A DNA stretch of 64,000 bases, from NCBI RefSeq assembly GCF_003987275.1, contig NZ_PIQF01000004.1:186001-250000 (forward strand), read 5' to 3'. The DNA is from Idiomarina seosinensis (GTDB lineage: Bacteria; Pseudomonadota; Gammaproteobacteria; Enterobacterales; Alteromonadaceae). The notes beneath the pieces were generated by a model, which saw only the letters and a list, made by a program, of their open reading frames with translations, made no database searches and was not told the origin of the DNA. The position numbers were made by a program, and so were the translations under genes. Below, in pieces: positions 8,180 to 19,202 of this stretch (position 1 is the stretch's first letter; every line of letters begins with the position of its first letter).

Positions 8180-11065
8180 TTATTGCTTGCTCATCGTCTC
8201 ATGAAACTCTGACAAGTTGTCGATAAGTTGCAGGTTGGGTAATTCAGCATAAGGTTCATTGGCAAACTTTTCTCCCCGCAGCTGCACGGATAGACGAGCG
8301 GCGTCGTCATTTAGCATCGTTTGCTGATAAAATTTCTGTGCTTCTTCCAATGTTAACGACTCTACGGCGTCGATAAGTTGCTGTTTACTGTTAAAGTCGA
8401 AGCGCTGTAACCGCCAGTCACTAATAAATGGAGCTACCTCTTCGCTAAGGTTTTTCGGCGGTTCATTAAGAGTAACTAGCACACTTGACTGCAGTTGCTT
8501 AAACTTCTCTGGCGACATTGCTTTTAACTGTTGCCAGTATTCTTGCTTAAAGTCGTCAAATCGCTGCTGAATGTCGGCAACGCTTTTGACCGGAGTTTGA
8601 ATATAAAGACCAAAACCAGTGTACATATCTAATGATGGAGCAAATGCGCCAACAGCGTAGGCAAGCTGCTCTTCGGTTCGCAGTGTATCGAATGCAGCCG
8701 TACGGAAATGGCTTTGTAGAACCGTACCCGCGGCTTGAGTCTTAAAGCCAGGCTGCGGATGAATATGTGCATCAATCAACCCGACATCAGCGACATTTAG
8801 ATCCTGTCGGAAGGCAATCGTTGTTGCCGGTTGCGGCTTCCAGAAGCGAGCCTGACGATAATCGGTCAGTTGACGTTGCGGCGGGAAACTGGCTTTTATT
8901 TGACTTATTGCGTCGGCCAAGTCTGCTTTGTTGTAGTTACCAAAGGCAAAGGCTCTTACCGTGTTATTGGTGAGCAGCTTGTGCATAAAGCCCTTCAGAT
9001 CCTGTGGCGTCAAAGACTGGGCTGTTTCAATAAGTTGCGGTTGGTTGAAACCTCCCTCACGAATAACCTGACCATAGGCATCAAACGACTGATATAGTGG
9101 AAATTGCTGGCCTTTATTTCGCAACGCTCTGACGTAACGGTCAACGGCTTGCTGGAAGTCACTTTTGTTGACATCAAATACCAGGCTGTCGAGGGCACGT
9201 TTTAGCAGCACCGGCTGCTTATCGGTAAAGCCTGATAAGGTGAGCGTCATACCGACGCTGTCGGTTAAGCTGATGTTCATTCCAGCGATGCTGGCCTCGG
9301 TTGATAAACCGCTGGTGTTTAGCTGGTAAAGGTTACGCCAAAGAGATGCCAGTACATTATCCTGGATGTTTTCAATGGTGCTGGGGTTGTTAATGTTAAC
9401 CGTTAAAATTCCCCGAGGCTGGTTAGCAAACTCCTGGCTTGGGTACTGCCAGACATCAATCCCTTCCTCACTGATAATTAATTGTGGCTTATCAAATGAC
9501 TGGCTGGTGCGAATATCAAAGCTCTCCGGTAGCAACGTATTCACATCGGGTAACTGGACAGTAATATCCGAGGGTTGATACCAACTTTCTATTTGCTGCT
9601 CATCCAACGCGGCGATCTGATATTTACCGTCATAAAAGTCAAGCTCGCTATCGTGCGGTTCTTGTTGACTAATATACCAAACCTGCATGCGCTCGGGCGT
9701 TAGCTGCGCCAGCACGTTGTTAATCGCGTCTGCATTAAATCGTTGATATTCATAAGGCGCGCTGATTGCATATTCAGCCGGGTAATTTTGCATCGCCTCT
9801 GCGAGTGACGATACGTAATCAAACTCGTCACCTTTTTCGAGAAAACGGAAACGGTTTTGTAAACTGGTTTGCATTTCTTTGAAATATTTTTTATCGACCC
9901 CTTCGGCTTTGATTTTCTCAATATAGTTTAACAGTACCCGCACTATTTCATCGCGTTGCTGCATGCCCGCATCTGTTAGTTTAAGGCTTAGTGCCAAAAC
10001 GCCATAGTTTTCATAATAACTAGGCGACGCAGAGGCATTTAAGCTGGAGATTAAGCCGGCAGCCTTTAGCTGTTGGGCCGGAGTTCCTGGCATTTCCGAA
10101 CCTAGCATATAGGTAACATAACGGTTGGGTTTTACCGCAAATTGTTGCTGGTTGTTGTCGATAATGAACTCAAGCCGCAATTGCTTTACATCTTCGTTGG
10201 GTACGTAATGAATAAGCTTTTTACCGATCTCATCAAAGTTCAGTTGCTGAGTCACCTCAGGATTATCGATTGCATCGTTTTCGATGCTGGCAAAGTGCTT
10301 ATGCGCCAACTCTTCCATTGCATCCAGTGGCAGATCGCTAATCATAGCGACTTTCATTATGTTGGCCGAATAATATCGTTGATAAAAATCGACGGTTTGC
10401 TGGTGTAAGTTGCTACCCTCTTTATCGCTTAAAGTTTCCAGGTTACCGATTAAAAAACGGTTGGCGGGATGTTCTCCTAGTAAAGAGCGAGCGAGTTTAA
10501 ATTGTCCAAAAAAGTCCATTTCACGGCGCATAGACCATTCAGCATTGACGGCGTTACGCTCTTTATCAACATATTCTGGGTACAACATCGGCGCTTTAAA
10601 AAAGTCAGAAAAGCGATCAAGCCCTTGGTCAAATGCGTCGTTATTCACTTTGAACATGTAGTTGGTGATATCAAGCCATGTATAGGCATTTTGGCTACCA
10701 CCATTGCTGCTCATAAATTCGCTGTAGCCGTTGGTATCCGGATATTTTTCAGTGCCCAGAAAAAGCATGTGCTCCAGATAGTGAGCCATACCTTGCTGGG
10801 TTATGGGGTCGTGTAACAAACCTACGTCAACACTGAGTGACGCAGCTGATTTTTCTGTTTCGGGATCAGAAATCAGCATGACTTCTAACTGGTTGGGTAA
10901 GGTAATCGTGCGGTAAGCTCGATCATCGTTCGGGCTTTTGATCACGCCTGCAGCCTGAGCCGGCTCTGTTGAATTAACCGCAGTTGCGGTCGAGTCTTCC
11001 GTTTGTGAACAACCACCAACAAGTAATGCTGCTGTGATTGAGGAGACAAATAACAATTTTTTCAT
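8180..11065 (-). CDS. ptrA: M16 family metallopeptidase (pitrilysin/protease III-like), predicted lipoprotein
   Basis: Start MKKLLFVSSITAALLVGGCSQ (lipobox); zinc motif HYLEH with downstream E; full-length M16 architecture. The ORF track start is 5 codons upstream. Confidence 0.9.
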   Translation of the reverse strand: MKKLLFVSSITAALLVGGCSQTEDSTATAVNSTEPAQAAGVIKSPNDDRAYRTITLPNQLEVMLISDPETEKSAASLSVDVGLLHDPITQQGMAHYLEHMLFLGTEKYPDTNGYSEFMSSNGGSQNAYTWLDITNYMFKVNNDAFDQGLDRFSDFFKAPMLYPEYVDKERNAVNAEWSMRREMDFFGQFKLARSLLGEHPANRFLIGNLETLSDKEGSNLHQQTVDFYQRYYSANIMKVAMISDLPLDAMEELAHKHFASIENDAIDNPEVTQQLNFDEIGKKLIHYVPNEDVKQLRLEFIIDNNQQQFAVKPNRYVTYMLGSEMPGTPAQQLKAAGLISSLNASASPSYYENYGVLALSLKLTDAGMQQRDEIVRVLLNYIEKIKAEGVDKKYFKEMQTSLQNRFRFLEKGDEFDYVSSLAEAMQNYPAEYAISAPYEYQRFNADAINNVLAQLTPERMQVWYISQQEPHDSELDFYDGKYQIAALDEQQIESWYQPSDITVQLPDVNTLLPESFDIRTSQSFDKPQLIISEEGIDVWQYPSQEFANQPRGILTVNINNPSTIENIQDNVLASLWRNLYQLNTSGLSTEASIAGMNISLTDSVGMTLTLSGFTDKQPVLLKRALDSLVFDVNKSDFQQAVDRYVRALRNKGQQFPLYQSFDAYGQVIREGGFNQPQLIETAQSLTPQDLKGFMHKLLTNNTVRAFAFGNYNKADLADAISQIKASFPPQRQLTDYRQARFWKPQPATTIAFRQDLNVADVGLIDAHIHPQPGFKTQAAGTVLQSHFRTAAFDTLRTEEQLAYAVGAFAPSLDMYTGFGLYIQTPVKSVADIQQRFDDFKQEYWQQLKAMSPEKFKQLQSSVLVTLNEPPKNLSEEVAPFISDWRLQRFDFNSKQQLIDAVESLTLEEAQKFYQQTMLNDDAARLSVQLRGEKFANEPYAELPNLQLIDNLSEFHETMSKQ

Positions 11066-11212
11066 AGCGCCTGTGCCCAAGAGAAGTCAAATCATTGAGT
11101 TAAACCTTAGCACTAGATTGCATAATCTCGATGACGGGCTGTCGATTAATTTGTAACAGAATTTTAGTTAGCCGATAATGCAGATTGATTAAAATGAAAG
11201 GAATAAGTGTTT

Positions 11213-11671
11213 ATGAAGGTTTGGGTTGATGCGGATGCTTGTCCGGTTGTGATTAAAGAAATGCTCTATCGTGCGGCTAACCGCAAGCCGGTTGAAGTTA
11301 CGTTGGTGGCTAACCAACCGATTCGCGTGCCCCCTTCTAAATGGGTAACCAGTATTCAGGTAAGCAGTGGCTTTGATGTTGCCGATGATGAAATTGTGGC
11401 GCGGGTGAAAACTGGCGATTTAGTGATAACCAGTGATATTCCGCTGGCTGACGAAGTGATTAGTAAAGGTGCTTTAGCATTAAGTCCAAGAGGCGAGTTA
11501 TTTAGTAAAGAGAACATAAAAAGCCGGCTAAATATTCGTGATTTTATGGATACTATGCGAGCCAGCGGCATTCAGTCTGGCGGTCCGGCTGCATTGTCAC
11601 AGCGTGACAAGATGAACTTTGCTAACCAACTGGATCGTTGGTTAGCAAAAGTTCCGGGAGCTAATGCTTAA
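11213..11671 (+). CDS. YaiI/YqxD family protein (DUF188, UPF0178)
   Basis: [46 protein letters not shown]. Confidence 0.92.
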   Translation: MKVWVDADACPVVIKEMLYRAANRKPVEVTLVANQPIRVPPSKWVTSIQVSSGFDVADDEIVARVKTGDLVITSDIPLADEVISKGALALSPRGELFSKENIKSRLNIRDFMDTMRASGIQSGGPAALSQRDKMNFANQLDRWLAKVPGANA

Positions 11672-11728
11672 TTCACAGTGGCTCCCTATGGTTAAGAAAG
11701 TAGGTTTAATGTTCCGACAATCTTAAAT

Positions 11729-12490
11729 TTATCGAGACGGTGCCTTAACGAGGTAGGGAGTAAACAGTAACAGCCCGATAGTACTCACAAACAAGCCAGA
11801 GTGAGAGCCGGAGGTAAGAACAGTCAGAACACTGTAGTAAACCACATCAATCAGTAAATAGCTTGCGAAGGCTTTTTTGAACCATGGGCTACCTCGCCAA
11901 ACAGCAACCATCAGTAGCAGTTGAAATGGAATAAACAGGATTAATTTCCAGCTCCAGCTGCCAATAAAAGCGCCGGACAGGCTCGAAACTTGAGTCCTTA
12001 AAGGCCCTAAAAGCGCATCCTGATAATTTCGTGCAAATTGCAGGTCAAACATAATCCAATAAAAAAACGCAATGGTGTACGCAAGGTTTAGCAGCAAATA
12101 GAGCGTCACCGTTTTTTTAGGTGCGGATTGCCGGACTGTCTGCGAACTTGAAGCCGTAGCCGTTTTCGTCGCTAAAACAACAACAGCAACTAAATACAAA
12201 ACCTCGGTCGCAATGTAGAGTCCGCCGGCAAATACGCCCACATTGCTTTTTTTGGCAAATGAGTAGTATGAAGGTTGTAGATCATTCGATAGACCGGCTA
12301 GATGCATAAGGCTGTTGGCGGTTAGCTCAACATTACGTAAAAAGTCGCTGAGCCATTGCATTGGGTGAATGAACCAATCTGCCATGTAAATTGATGCAAG
12401 AGCACCCACGGTTACGGCGATCCCGAGTAAACCGAACATACCAGCTACTGGCGGCAAACGCCCGCTGAGTGTCGTATGCATTGCAATCAT
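11729..12490 (-). CDS. Hypothetical multi-pass membrane protein
   Basis: Hydrophobic segments throughout; no family I can name; begins 32 bp after the gor stop on the same strand. Confidence 0.7.
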   Translation of the reverse strand: MIAMHTTLSGRLPPVAGMFGLLGIAVTVGALASIYMADWFIHPMQWLSDFLRNVELTANSLMHLAGLSNDLQPSYYSFAKKSNVGVFAGGLYIATEVLYLVAVVVLATKTATASSSQTVRQSAPKKTVTLYLLLNLAYTIAFFYWIMFDLQFARNYQDALLGPLRTQVSSLSGAFIGSWSWKLILFIPFQLLLMVAVWRGSPWFKKAFASYLLIDVVYYSVLTVLTSGSHSGLFVSTIGLLLFTPYLVKAPSR

Positions 12491-12522
12491 AATTTATAAG
12501 TTCCCAAGTTTATTCTATAAAG

Positions 12523-13875
12523 TTATCTGAGGGTAACGAACTCTTCAGCAGAAGTCGGGTGTAATGCGACGGTTGAATCAAGGTCTGACTTACGAGCCCC
12601 CATCTTCAACGCAACTGCAAAGCCTTGTAGGATTTCATCCATGCCTTCGCCAATACCATGCACCCCAATGACCTTTTCTTCGGGGCCGTAGCAAACCAGT
12701 TTAAAGTAGCTCAGCGCACGGTGAGGGGTTACTGCGTTGTACATTGCCGCAAACGAGGAGGTATAAACTTTGACGTTTCCGGCACCGTATTTAACGATTG
12801 CATCTTCCTCGCTGAGGCCCACCGTACCAATAGTTGGGTGGCTGAAAACGACAGTCGGAATGTGTTCGTAATCCATATGTGCATCTGGCATGTCATTAAA
12901 TAAGCGCTCGGCCAATTGGCGGCCGGCTTTTATTGCTACCGGAGTTAATGCGGCTGCACCGGTATTGTCGCCGACGGCATAGATACCTTGCACGTTGGTA
13001 TTCTGATATTTATCGACTTGAATAAAACCATCTGCATCAAGGTCGACACCGGTTGCCTCGATATTTATTTTATCGGTCGACGGTACACGCCCAATGGCCC
13101 AAACAAGGCAGTCGACCCCTGTTAAAGATTCCCCGTTCTTATAAGTCAGGGTGAGAGTGCCGTCGTCTTCTTTGGTCACTTCCTGAACGGTTGTTTCGGT
13201 GTGCAATGTTGGACCGTCTTGCTTCATCCGTTCTAATAACCCGTCGGTGATGTATTTATCGAATGTGCGTAATGGCCGATCGCGGCGGACCAATAAGTGG
13301 GTATCGGTACCTAGCGCGTGGAATACCCCAGCAATTTCTACGGCAATGTAGCCGGCACCAATAACCGCCGCTTTTTTGGGTTGTTTGGTTAGCGCAAAAA
13401 AGCCGTCTGAATCAATACCATGCTCAGCGCCTGGAATGTTGGGGATCATCGGACGGCCCCCGGTCGCGATAGTAATATGGTCAGCCGTTATTTGCTCGCC
13501 ATCAACTTCGACGGTTCGGTGGTCGACAAACTTGGCGAAGCCCTCGATAAATTCGACGCCGTTGCCTTGAAAACCACGGTGATAACCACCGTGAATTCGT
13601 TCAATATAGGCTTCACGGTTTTTAACCATGGTTTCCCAATCAAAACCTTTTTGCTCCAGGTCAAATCCGTAAGCAGGTGAATATTTTATCGCCTCAGCAA
13701 CATGAGCACCGTACCACATGACTTTTTTGGGGACGCAACCTACGTTGACACAGGTACCGCCGACCGCATTGGCTTCGATGACGGCCGCCTTAGCGCCGCG
13801 TATTGCAGCTCGATTGGCGGAGGCAATGCCGCCACTCCCTGCGCCAATAGCTAAATAGTCATAATGTCTGCTCAT
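12523..13875 (-). CDS. gor: Glutathione-disulfide reductase
   Basis: [17 protein letters not shown] motif, [13 protein letters not shown] redox-active disulfide, C-terminal dimerisation [12 protein letters not shown]. Confidence 0.96.
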   Translation of the reverse strand: MSRHYDYLAIGAGSGGIASANRAAIRGAKAAVIEANAVGGTCVNVGCVPKKVMWYGAHVAEAIKYSPAYGFDLEQKGFDWETMVKNREAYIERIHGGYHRGFQGNGVEFIEGFAKFVDHRTVEVDGEQITADHITIATGGRPMIPNIPGAEHGIDSDGFFALTKQPKKAAVIGAGYIAVEIAGVFHALGTDTHLLVRRDRPLRTFDKYITDGLLERMKQDGPTLHTETTVQEVTKEDDGTLTLTYKNGESLTGVDCLVWAIGRVPSTDKINIEATGVDLDADGFIQVDKYQNTNVQGIYAVGDNTGAAALTPVAIKAGRQLAERLFNDMPDAHMDYEHIPTVVFSHPTIGTVGLSEEDAIVKYGAGNVKVYTSSFAAMYNAVTPHRALSYFKLVCYGPEEKVIGVHGIGEGMDEILQGFAVALKMGARKSDLDSTVALHPTSAEEFVTLR

Positions 13876-14000
13876 ACTGCTTAACTCCCGTCAGAATTTT
13901 AAAGTTCGCACAATATCTTGAATAAAAACCCCACATCATGCAATTAACACGTGAGGTTGTCTGCCAGACTATACCGATTAAGTCTATCGAAAGATCAGAA

Positions 14001-16319
14001 TTAACGGCCTCCGGCTGCGAGGTTTTCTTTGACAAATTGCGTCATCATGGTGCGCAAGTGTATGACTGTTCCTGCTCCCTCATAAATACCGTGAGAACGG
14101 TTTGGGTAGGCGAAAAAGTCAAATTGCTTACCGTGCTTGATAAGCTCGTTTACCAAACGTTCAGAACCTTGAAAGTGTACGTTGTCATCGCCGGTTCCGT
14201 GCACCAGCAGCAAATCACCCTCTAAGTGTTCCGCGTGAGTAATTGCCGATGTCTCGGTATATTGTTTCTTTGATTCAGGTAGCAGGCCGGAATACCGCTC
14301 CTGATAAATGGTGTCATACAACGTTAAATCAGGGACGGGCGCCAACGCCATCCCAACATGGTAGGTCTCCGGGTACCGGAATAAGGCGTTTAGTGTTTGT
14401 GAGCCACCACCGCTATGCCCCCAAATACCGACACGTTCGGTGTCAATAAAAGACCAGCGGTCAGCCATTTGCTGTAACGCATCGTACTGATCGCGAACGG
14501 TAATAACACCCAACTTCTTGTAAATTGAGCGACGCCACTCGAAACCGCGTGGCGACTTAGTGCCTCTGTTGTCGATCGAAGCCACAATATAACCCTGCTG
14601 CGTCAGCATGGTATGCCAAAGAAAAGTCGAGCCTCCCCATCTGTTGGCTACAGTCTGGCCCCAGGGTTCACCGTAAACATAAAACAAAATCGGATACTTT
14701 TTATTGGGGTTAAAGTCAGCTGGACGCATGATGTAGCCGTCTAACTTGACACCGTCTCTGGCGTCGACCCGAAAAAATTCAACGGGCTTTCGGTCGATAG
14801 CGTTTACGGCAGCCTGGGCTTTATTGTTGGTCACAACCGATCGAATTACCTGATGATCAGGCAGACTGATCATATTGGTTTTCGGCACCTCTGATACTGA
14901 ACTATAGGTGTGCTCTGCATAGCTGGCGTTGGCTGAAATACTGTATGAGTGAGTGCCAGCGACAGCAGGTGTTAGTCTCTCTAAAACGCCACTGCCATCG
15001 AGCTTTGCGCGGAATAGGTAACGTTCCAGTGGGGATTCTGGAGACGCGATAAAGTAGGCCCAACCGTCATCCTCGTTAATGTTAAGCACCTTGACCACAT
15101 CCCAATTACCTTTTGTAACGGCAGTCATTCTGCCACTTTCGCGAGTGACCACATACAAGTGCCGGTAGCCGCTCCGCTCTGATAACCAGGTAAATGACTC
15201 ACCGTTGTCCAGAAATTTAACGTGGTCAACGTATTCGGCCCATGAGTCTGTTGTTTCGCGGATTATCTGCTGACTTTTACCGTTTTCGGTATTACTTAAA
15301 AATACCCGGTTAATATGCTGCTTACGGGTTAATTGTTGAATAAGTAACTGTTCATTACTGCCCGCCCACTGCATGCGTACAATATAGTGTTGGCGAGGAT
15401 CTCCGGGTAACTGCATCCAGGTTGTCTTGCCACCGTCGGAGGGTAAAACTCCCAACCGCATTGCCGCATTGGTTTCGCCAACCTTGGGGTAAGGAAATTG
15501 CTTAAGCGTTGGATACAGCTCGTCGGTGTTATTAATCATGGTAAACAGCGGCGTGCCCTCGGTATCGAGCTGCCAATAGGCTATGTGCTGACCATCAGGG
15601 CTCCAGCGAAAACCATCGCGCAGAAAAAATTCTTCTTCATTAACCCAGTCAAAGGTGCCGTTGACGATGGTATCACTGCCGTCGGAGGTCAATGGCAGGA
15701 TATTGAAAGAGCTTAAGTCCTGAACATAGATGTTATTTTCCATGACATAAGCGACTTTGTCGCCCTGAGGGTTAAATTTAGCAAACTGCAGTGTCGATTC
15801 CGGAGCATTGCCACCAAGCTGCCTTAGCTGGTCGGTCTCTCGATTAAGGACCCAGTAATCGCCGAGCGTATGAGTACGCCAGGAGCGCTTAGTGTTGGTA
15901 AAAATTAACACTTTACTGCTGTCTGCAGACCACTGGTAATCGGCTATCGACAGAGCCTTGTCGTGGTCTGCTGGAGTCAGCTGTTCGGCACTGACCAATA
16001 TATCCCGTTGATTGGTTTCGGGATGATAACGAACAATATCGCGGCCATTGCCTGTCTTCGACTGCTCAAGCGTTGTATAGCCGGAACCGTTCTTTAGCCA
16101 GCGGGTGGGAGCGGGTCGTTTAATGGTAAATTTATCGGTTTGATAAATTTCGGCTAAGTTTAGTCCGTCCCCATTGTCGCTCAGGTAGGTAGGATTATTG
16201 TCGGTATCATTGTTGACTGCTGAACAGCCAGCTAATGACATTAGGGTAATACCGGTTATCAATAATGCCTTGTGTACTTTTTTAAGAAATAAGCTGTGCC
16301 TATTATCAAAGACCGCCAT
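14001..16319 (-). CDS. S9 family peptidase, dipeptidyl peptidase IV-like lipoprotein
   Basis: Lipobox LMSLAGCS, DPP-IV beta-propeller, GHSGGGS nucleophile elbow, NRSHGIYEG catalytic His region. Confidence 0.92.
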   Translation of the reverse strand: MAVFDNRHSLFLKKVHKALLITGITLMSLAGCSAVNNDTDNNPTYLSDNGDGLNLAEIYQTDKFTIKRPAPTRWLKNGSGYTTLEQSKTGNGRDIVRYHPETNQRDILVSAEQLTPADHDKALSIADYQWSADSSKVLIFTNTKRSWRTHTLGDYWVLNRETDQLRQLGGNAPESTLQFAKFNPQGDKVAYVMENNIYVQDLSSFNILPLTSDGSDTIVNGTFDWVNEEEFFLRDGFRWSPDGQHIAYWQLDTEGTPLFTMINNTDELYPTLKQFPYPKVGETNAAMRLGVLPSDGGKTTWMQLPGDPRQHYIVRMQWAGSNEQLLIQQLTRKQHINRVFLSNTENGKSQQIIRETTDSWAEYVDHVKFLDNGESFTWLSERSGYRHLYVVTRESGRMTAVTKGNWDVVKVLNINEDDGWAYFIASPESPLERYLFRAKLDGSGVLERLTPAVAGTHSYSISANASYAEHTYSSVSEVPKTNMISLPDHQVIRSVVTNNKAQAAVNAIDRKPVEFFRVDARDGVKLDGYIMRPADFNPNKKYPILFYVYGEPWGQTVANRWGGSTFLWHTMLTQQGYIVASIDNRGTKSPRGFEWRRSIYKKLGVITVRDQYDALQQMADRWSFIDTERVGIWGHSGGGSQTLNALFRYPETYHVGMALAPVPDLTLYDTIYQERYSGLLPESKKQYTETSAITHAEHLEGDLLLVHGTGDDNVHFQGSERLVNELIKHGKQFDFFAYPNRSHGIYEGAGTVIHLRTMMTQFVKENLAAGGR

Positions 16320-16399
16320 AGTGTCGCCTTGTTATGATTTTCGTTCGTATAATGCGGGCCTGATAATACCTTAACTAAAACATAATTGCAGATCGTTAG

Positions 16400-16427
16400 C
16401 TTGAAGAAACCCGTATAACCCCAATAT
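16400..16427 (+). promoter_or_regulatory. Sigma32 (RpoH)-type promoter upstream of prlC
   Basis: CTTGAA (16400-16405), 13-nt spacer, CCCCAATAT (16419-16427); close to the established consensus CTTGAA-N13/14-CCCCATnT. Confidence 0.75.
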
Positions 16428-16477
16428 CTAAACTTATAGTTATTCGATTTTAGAGACCAAGGTTAAAAGAGGCGTAA

Positions 16478-18523
16478 ATGACACATAACCCGTTGTTACA
16501 AACTAATGCGAGTGGCGAAAGCCTGCCTGATTTTGAGGCTATTAATCCTGAGCATATAAAGCCTGCCATGGAGCAGCGCATTAATGAAGCGAAACAAGCT
16601 ATTGATGATGTATTAGCTGCTGGTGACTATAGTTGGGCCGGGTTGGTAGAGCCGCTAACTGATGCCGACGAGCGTTTGGAGCAAGTCTGGGCGCCTGTGT
16701 CTCATTTAAATTCAGTGGTCAGCACTCAAGAGTTGCGGGAGGCGCATGACGCCTGTCTGCCAATGTTATCTGACTATATGACCTTTGTTGGTCAGCACAA
16801 AGGTTTGTTCGATGCTTACAGTGCTTTAAAAGACAGTGATGAATTTGAGCAGTTATCCGAAGCCCAACAAAAACTGGTTAATGATACGCTCCGGGACTTT
16901 CGGCTATCTGGCGTCGACTTGTCACCGGAGAAGAAAAAGCGTTATGCCGAAATCTCCGCTGAATTATCAGAGTTGTCCTCTAAATACAGTAATAACTTAC
17001 TGGATGCGACACATGCATGGAATTGTCACATTACCGATGAAAGTCGCTTAGCAGGCTTGCCTGAAAGCGTAAAAGAGGCGGCGGCAGAAGCCGCGGGTGA
17101 CAAGCAGGGATGGTTGTTCACACTGGATATTCCAAGCTATTTACCGGTGATGTTGTATGCCGAAGACCGAGAGCTGCGCCGCGAAATGTATCAGGCGTTT
17201 ACTACCCGAGCTTCTGATAAAGGGCCAAATGCTGGTGAATACGATAATAGCGCGATTATGGATAAAACCATTGCGTTACGCCACGAAATGGCTGAGCTAT
17301 TAGCGTTTGATAATTACGCAGAGATGTCATTAGACACTAAAATGGCGGATTCGCCGGCTCAGGTGCTTGAGTTTCTCGATGATTTGGCCAATCAATCTTT
17401 ACCGCAAGCTAAGCAAGAATATGCAGAGGTTGAGGCATTCGCTGAGCAAGCGGGTCTATCCCAGCTGGAAGCATGGGATGTGCCGTACTACAGTGAGCAG
17501 CTTAAGCAACAGCGGTATGCTATCTCGGACGAAGTTTTACGGCCCTACTTCCCTGAGCAACAAGTGCTGAATGGATTATTCGAAGTTGTGAAAAGACTGT
17601 TCGGAATGACCGTCAGTGAGCAAAAAGACGTGAACAGATGGCATCAACATGTGCGCTTTTTCCGTATTCACGATGCGGACGGTAATTTGCGCGGCAGCTT
17701 TTACCTGGACTTATACGCACGCTCAGGAAAACGCGGGGGTGCATGGATGGCTGACTGCGTGGGGCGGCGCCAGAAAACGAGTGGAGATATTCAATATCCA
17801 GTCGCTTTCTTAACCTGCAACTTTAATAAACCCATTGGTGACAAGCCCGCACTCTTTACTCATGACGAGGTATTAACGCTCTTCCATGAATTCGGTCATG
17901 GCTTACACCACATGTTAACTCAGGTCGATACAGCCGGTGTTTCAGGTATCAATGGTGTTGAATGGGACGCGGTTGAGTTACCCAGTCAGTTTCTTGAAAA
18001 CTGGTGTTGGGAACCCGATGCACTAGCTCTTATTTCCGGTCATTATGAAACCGGAGAGCCGCTGCCGGAAGAGCTATTGAAAAAGATGCTGGCGGCTAAA
18101 AACTATCAATCCGCCATGCAAATGGTTAGGCAACTTGAGTTTTCTTTGTTTGATATGCGTCTGCACTATGAATTTAACCCGTCAGAAGGTGCACGTATTG
18201 CTGATATTCTGCAACAGGTTCGGGAGCAGGTCGCGGTTCGCATGCCACCGGCATACAATCGTTTCCAACATAGCTTTGGCCATATCTTTGCAGGCGGCTA
18301 TGCGGCTGGTTATTATAGCTATAAATGGGCAGAAGTGTTGTCCGCAGATGCCTTTGCAAGGTTTGAAGAGGAAGGAATCTTTAGCGCAGCAACCGGCCGC
18401 GACTTTTTAACGGCGATTCTTGAGCGTGGCGGTAGCCGTAGTGCTGCTGATTTATTCGTTGAATTCCGTGGGCGCGAACCTGAGATAGGGCCACTACTAC
18501 GACATAGCGGAATCGCGGCTTAG
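16478..18523 (+). CDS. prlC: Oligopeptidase A (M3 family)
   Basis: HEFGHGLHHML zinc site; full-length M3A oligopeptidase sequence. Confidence 0.97.
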   Translation: MTHNPLLQTNASGESLPDFEAINPEHIKPAMEQRINEAKQAIDDVLAAGDYSWAGLVEPLTDADERLEQVWAPVSHLNSVVSTQELREAHDACLPMLSDYMTFVGQHKGLFDAYSALKDSDEFEQLSEAQQKLVNDTLRDFRLSGVDLSPEKKKRYAEISAELSELSSKYSNNLLDATHAWNCHITDESRLAGLPESVKEAAAEAAGDKQGWLFTLDIPSYLPVMLYAEDRELRREMYQAFTTRASDKGPNAGEYDNSAIMDKTIALRHEMAELLAFDNYAEMSLDTKMADSPAQVLEFLDDLANQSLPQAKQEYAEVEAFAEQAGLSQLEAWDVPYYSEQLKQQRYAISDEVLRPYFPEQQVLNGLFEVVKRLFGMTVSEQKDVNRWHQHVRFFRIHDADGNLRGSFYLDLYARSGKRGGAWMADCVGRRQKTSGDIQYPVAFLTCNFNKPIGDKPALFTHDEVLTLFHEFGHGLHHMLTQVDTAGVSGINGVEWDAVELPSQFLENWCWEPDALALISGHYETGEPLPEELLKKMLAAKNYQSAMQMVRQLEFSLFDMRLHYEFNPSEGARIADILQQVREQVAVRMPPAYNRFQHSFGHIFAGGYAAGYYSYKWAEVLSADAFARFEEEGIFSAATGRDFLTAILERGGSRSAADLFVEFRGREPEIGPLLRHSGIAA

Positions 18524-18532
18524 CTAGTCAGG

Positions 18533-18745
18533 TTAGGCAGGGCTGTTTGCCAGCACCAGTTTCACGATGGCAATCAGCCCTAATACCATAAGTGCTGCCA
18601 GTACTACGCCTACAATAATATATATGAGTGGATTGCCGTGCTGAAAATCGCGCTGCCGGTTGGTGTCACTCTGCACACCGAAAAAAGCGGCAATAACGCT
18701 TAGGATAGTCGCAAAAATACCAGGGCGATGCTTAGACTCAGGCAT
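18533..18745 (-). CDS. Small DUF2970-like membrane protein
   Basis: SVIAAFFGVQSDTNRQRDFQHGNPLIYIIVGVVLAALMVLGLI is typical of DUF2970. Confidence 0.8.
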   Translation of the reverse strand: MPESKHRPGIFATILSVIAAFFGVQSDTNRQRDFQHGNPLIYIIVGVVLAALMVLGLIAIVKLVLANSPA

Positions 18746-19074
18746 TATAAGGAAGATTGCTGATTAAACTGATCGTTTGCTTTTTGTTTTTTGTCGGCCG
18801 AGCCGAATAGTAACTCAAACAAGTCAAAAAAGTGAAATTGTGCCGAGCGGCTCTCCCCTTTCACCCAATTGCTCCAGGTTACCGCATTTGCAGGAGCTTC
18901 GCATTGCGAGATGGCTCTTTGGTTTTCAGAGGAGGACAGTAGTTGCTCGCATTGTTGCGTTGAGTTACTGACCGATGTAACCGGGGAAGCAGGAGACATC
19001 AACAAATATGCCGACAGGGAGAGTCCTGTGACGATTGCTGTAGCTGTTGCATATTTGATCGTAGAAGACATCAA
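18745..19074 (-). CDS. Small secreted/membrane hypothetical protein
   Basis: N-terminal signal/TM segment; stop overlaps the start of the DUF2970 gene (TAATG). Confidence 0.65.
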   Translation of the reverse strand: MMSSTIKYATATAIVTGLSLSAYLLMSPASPVTSVSNSTQQCEQLLSSSENQRAISQCEAPANAVTWSNWVKGESRSAQFHFFDLFELLFGSADKKQKANDQFNQQSSL

Positions 19075-19146
19075 ACAGTTTCCTCCGTGGTTATCGCTGA
19101 TTAATTTATCAGCGAATTGTTACAATTACTAGCATTTACTAACAAT

Positions 19147-19174
19147 TTTTTTGTCCGCTGAGACCTGCTATAAT
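19147..19174 (+). promoter_or_regulatory. Extended -10 sigma70-type promoter for rpe
   Basis: TGCTATAAT at 19166-19174, T-rich -35 region ~16 bp upstream, 29 bp before the rpe ATG. Confidence 0.6.
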
Positions 19175-19202
19175 TCGCGCAACTTGAGTTCAGGGGAAAA
19201 CC

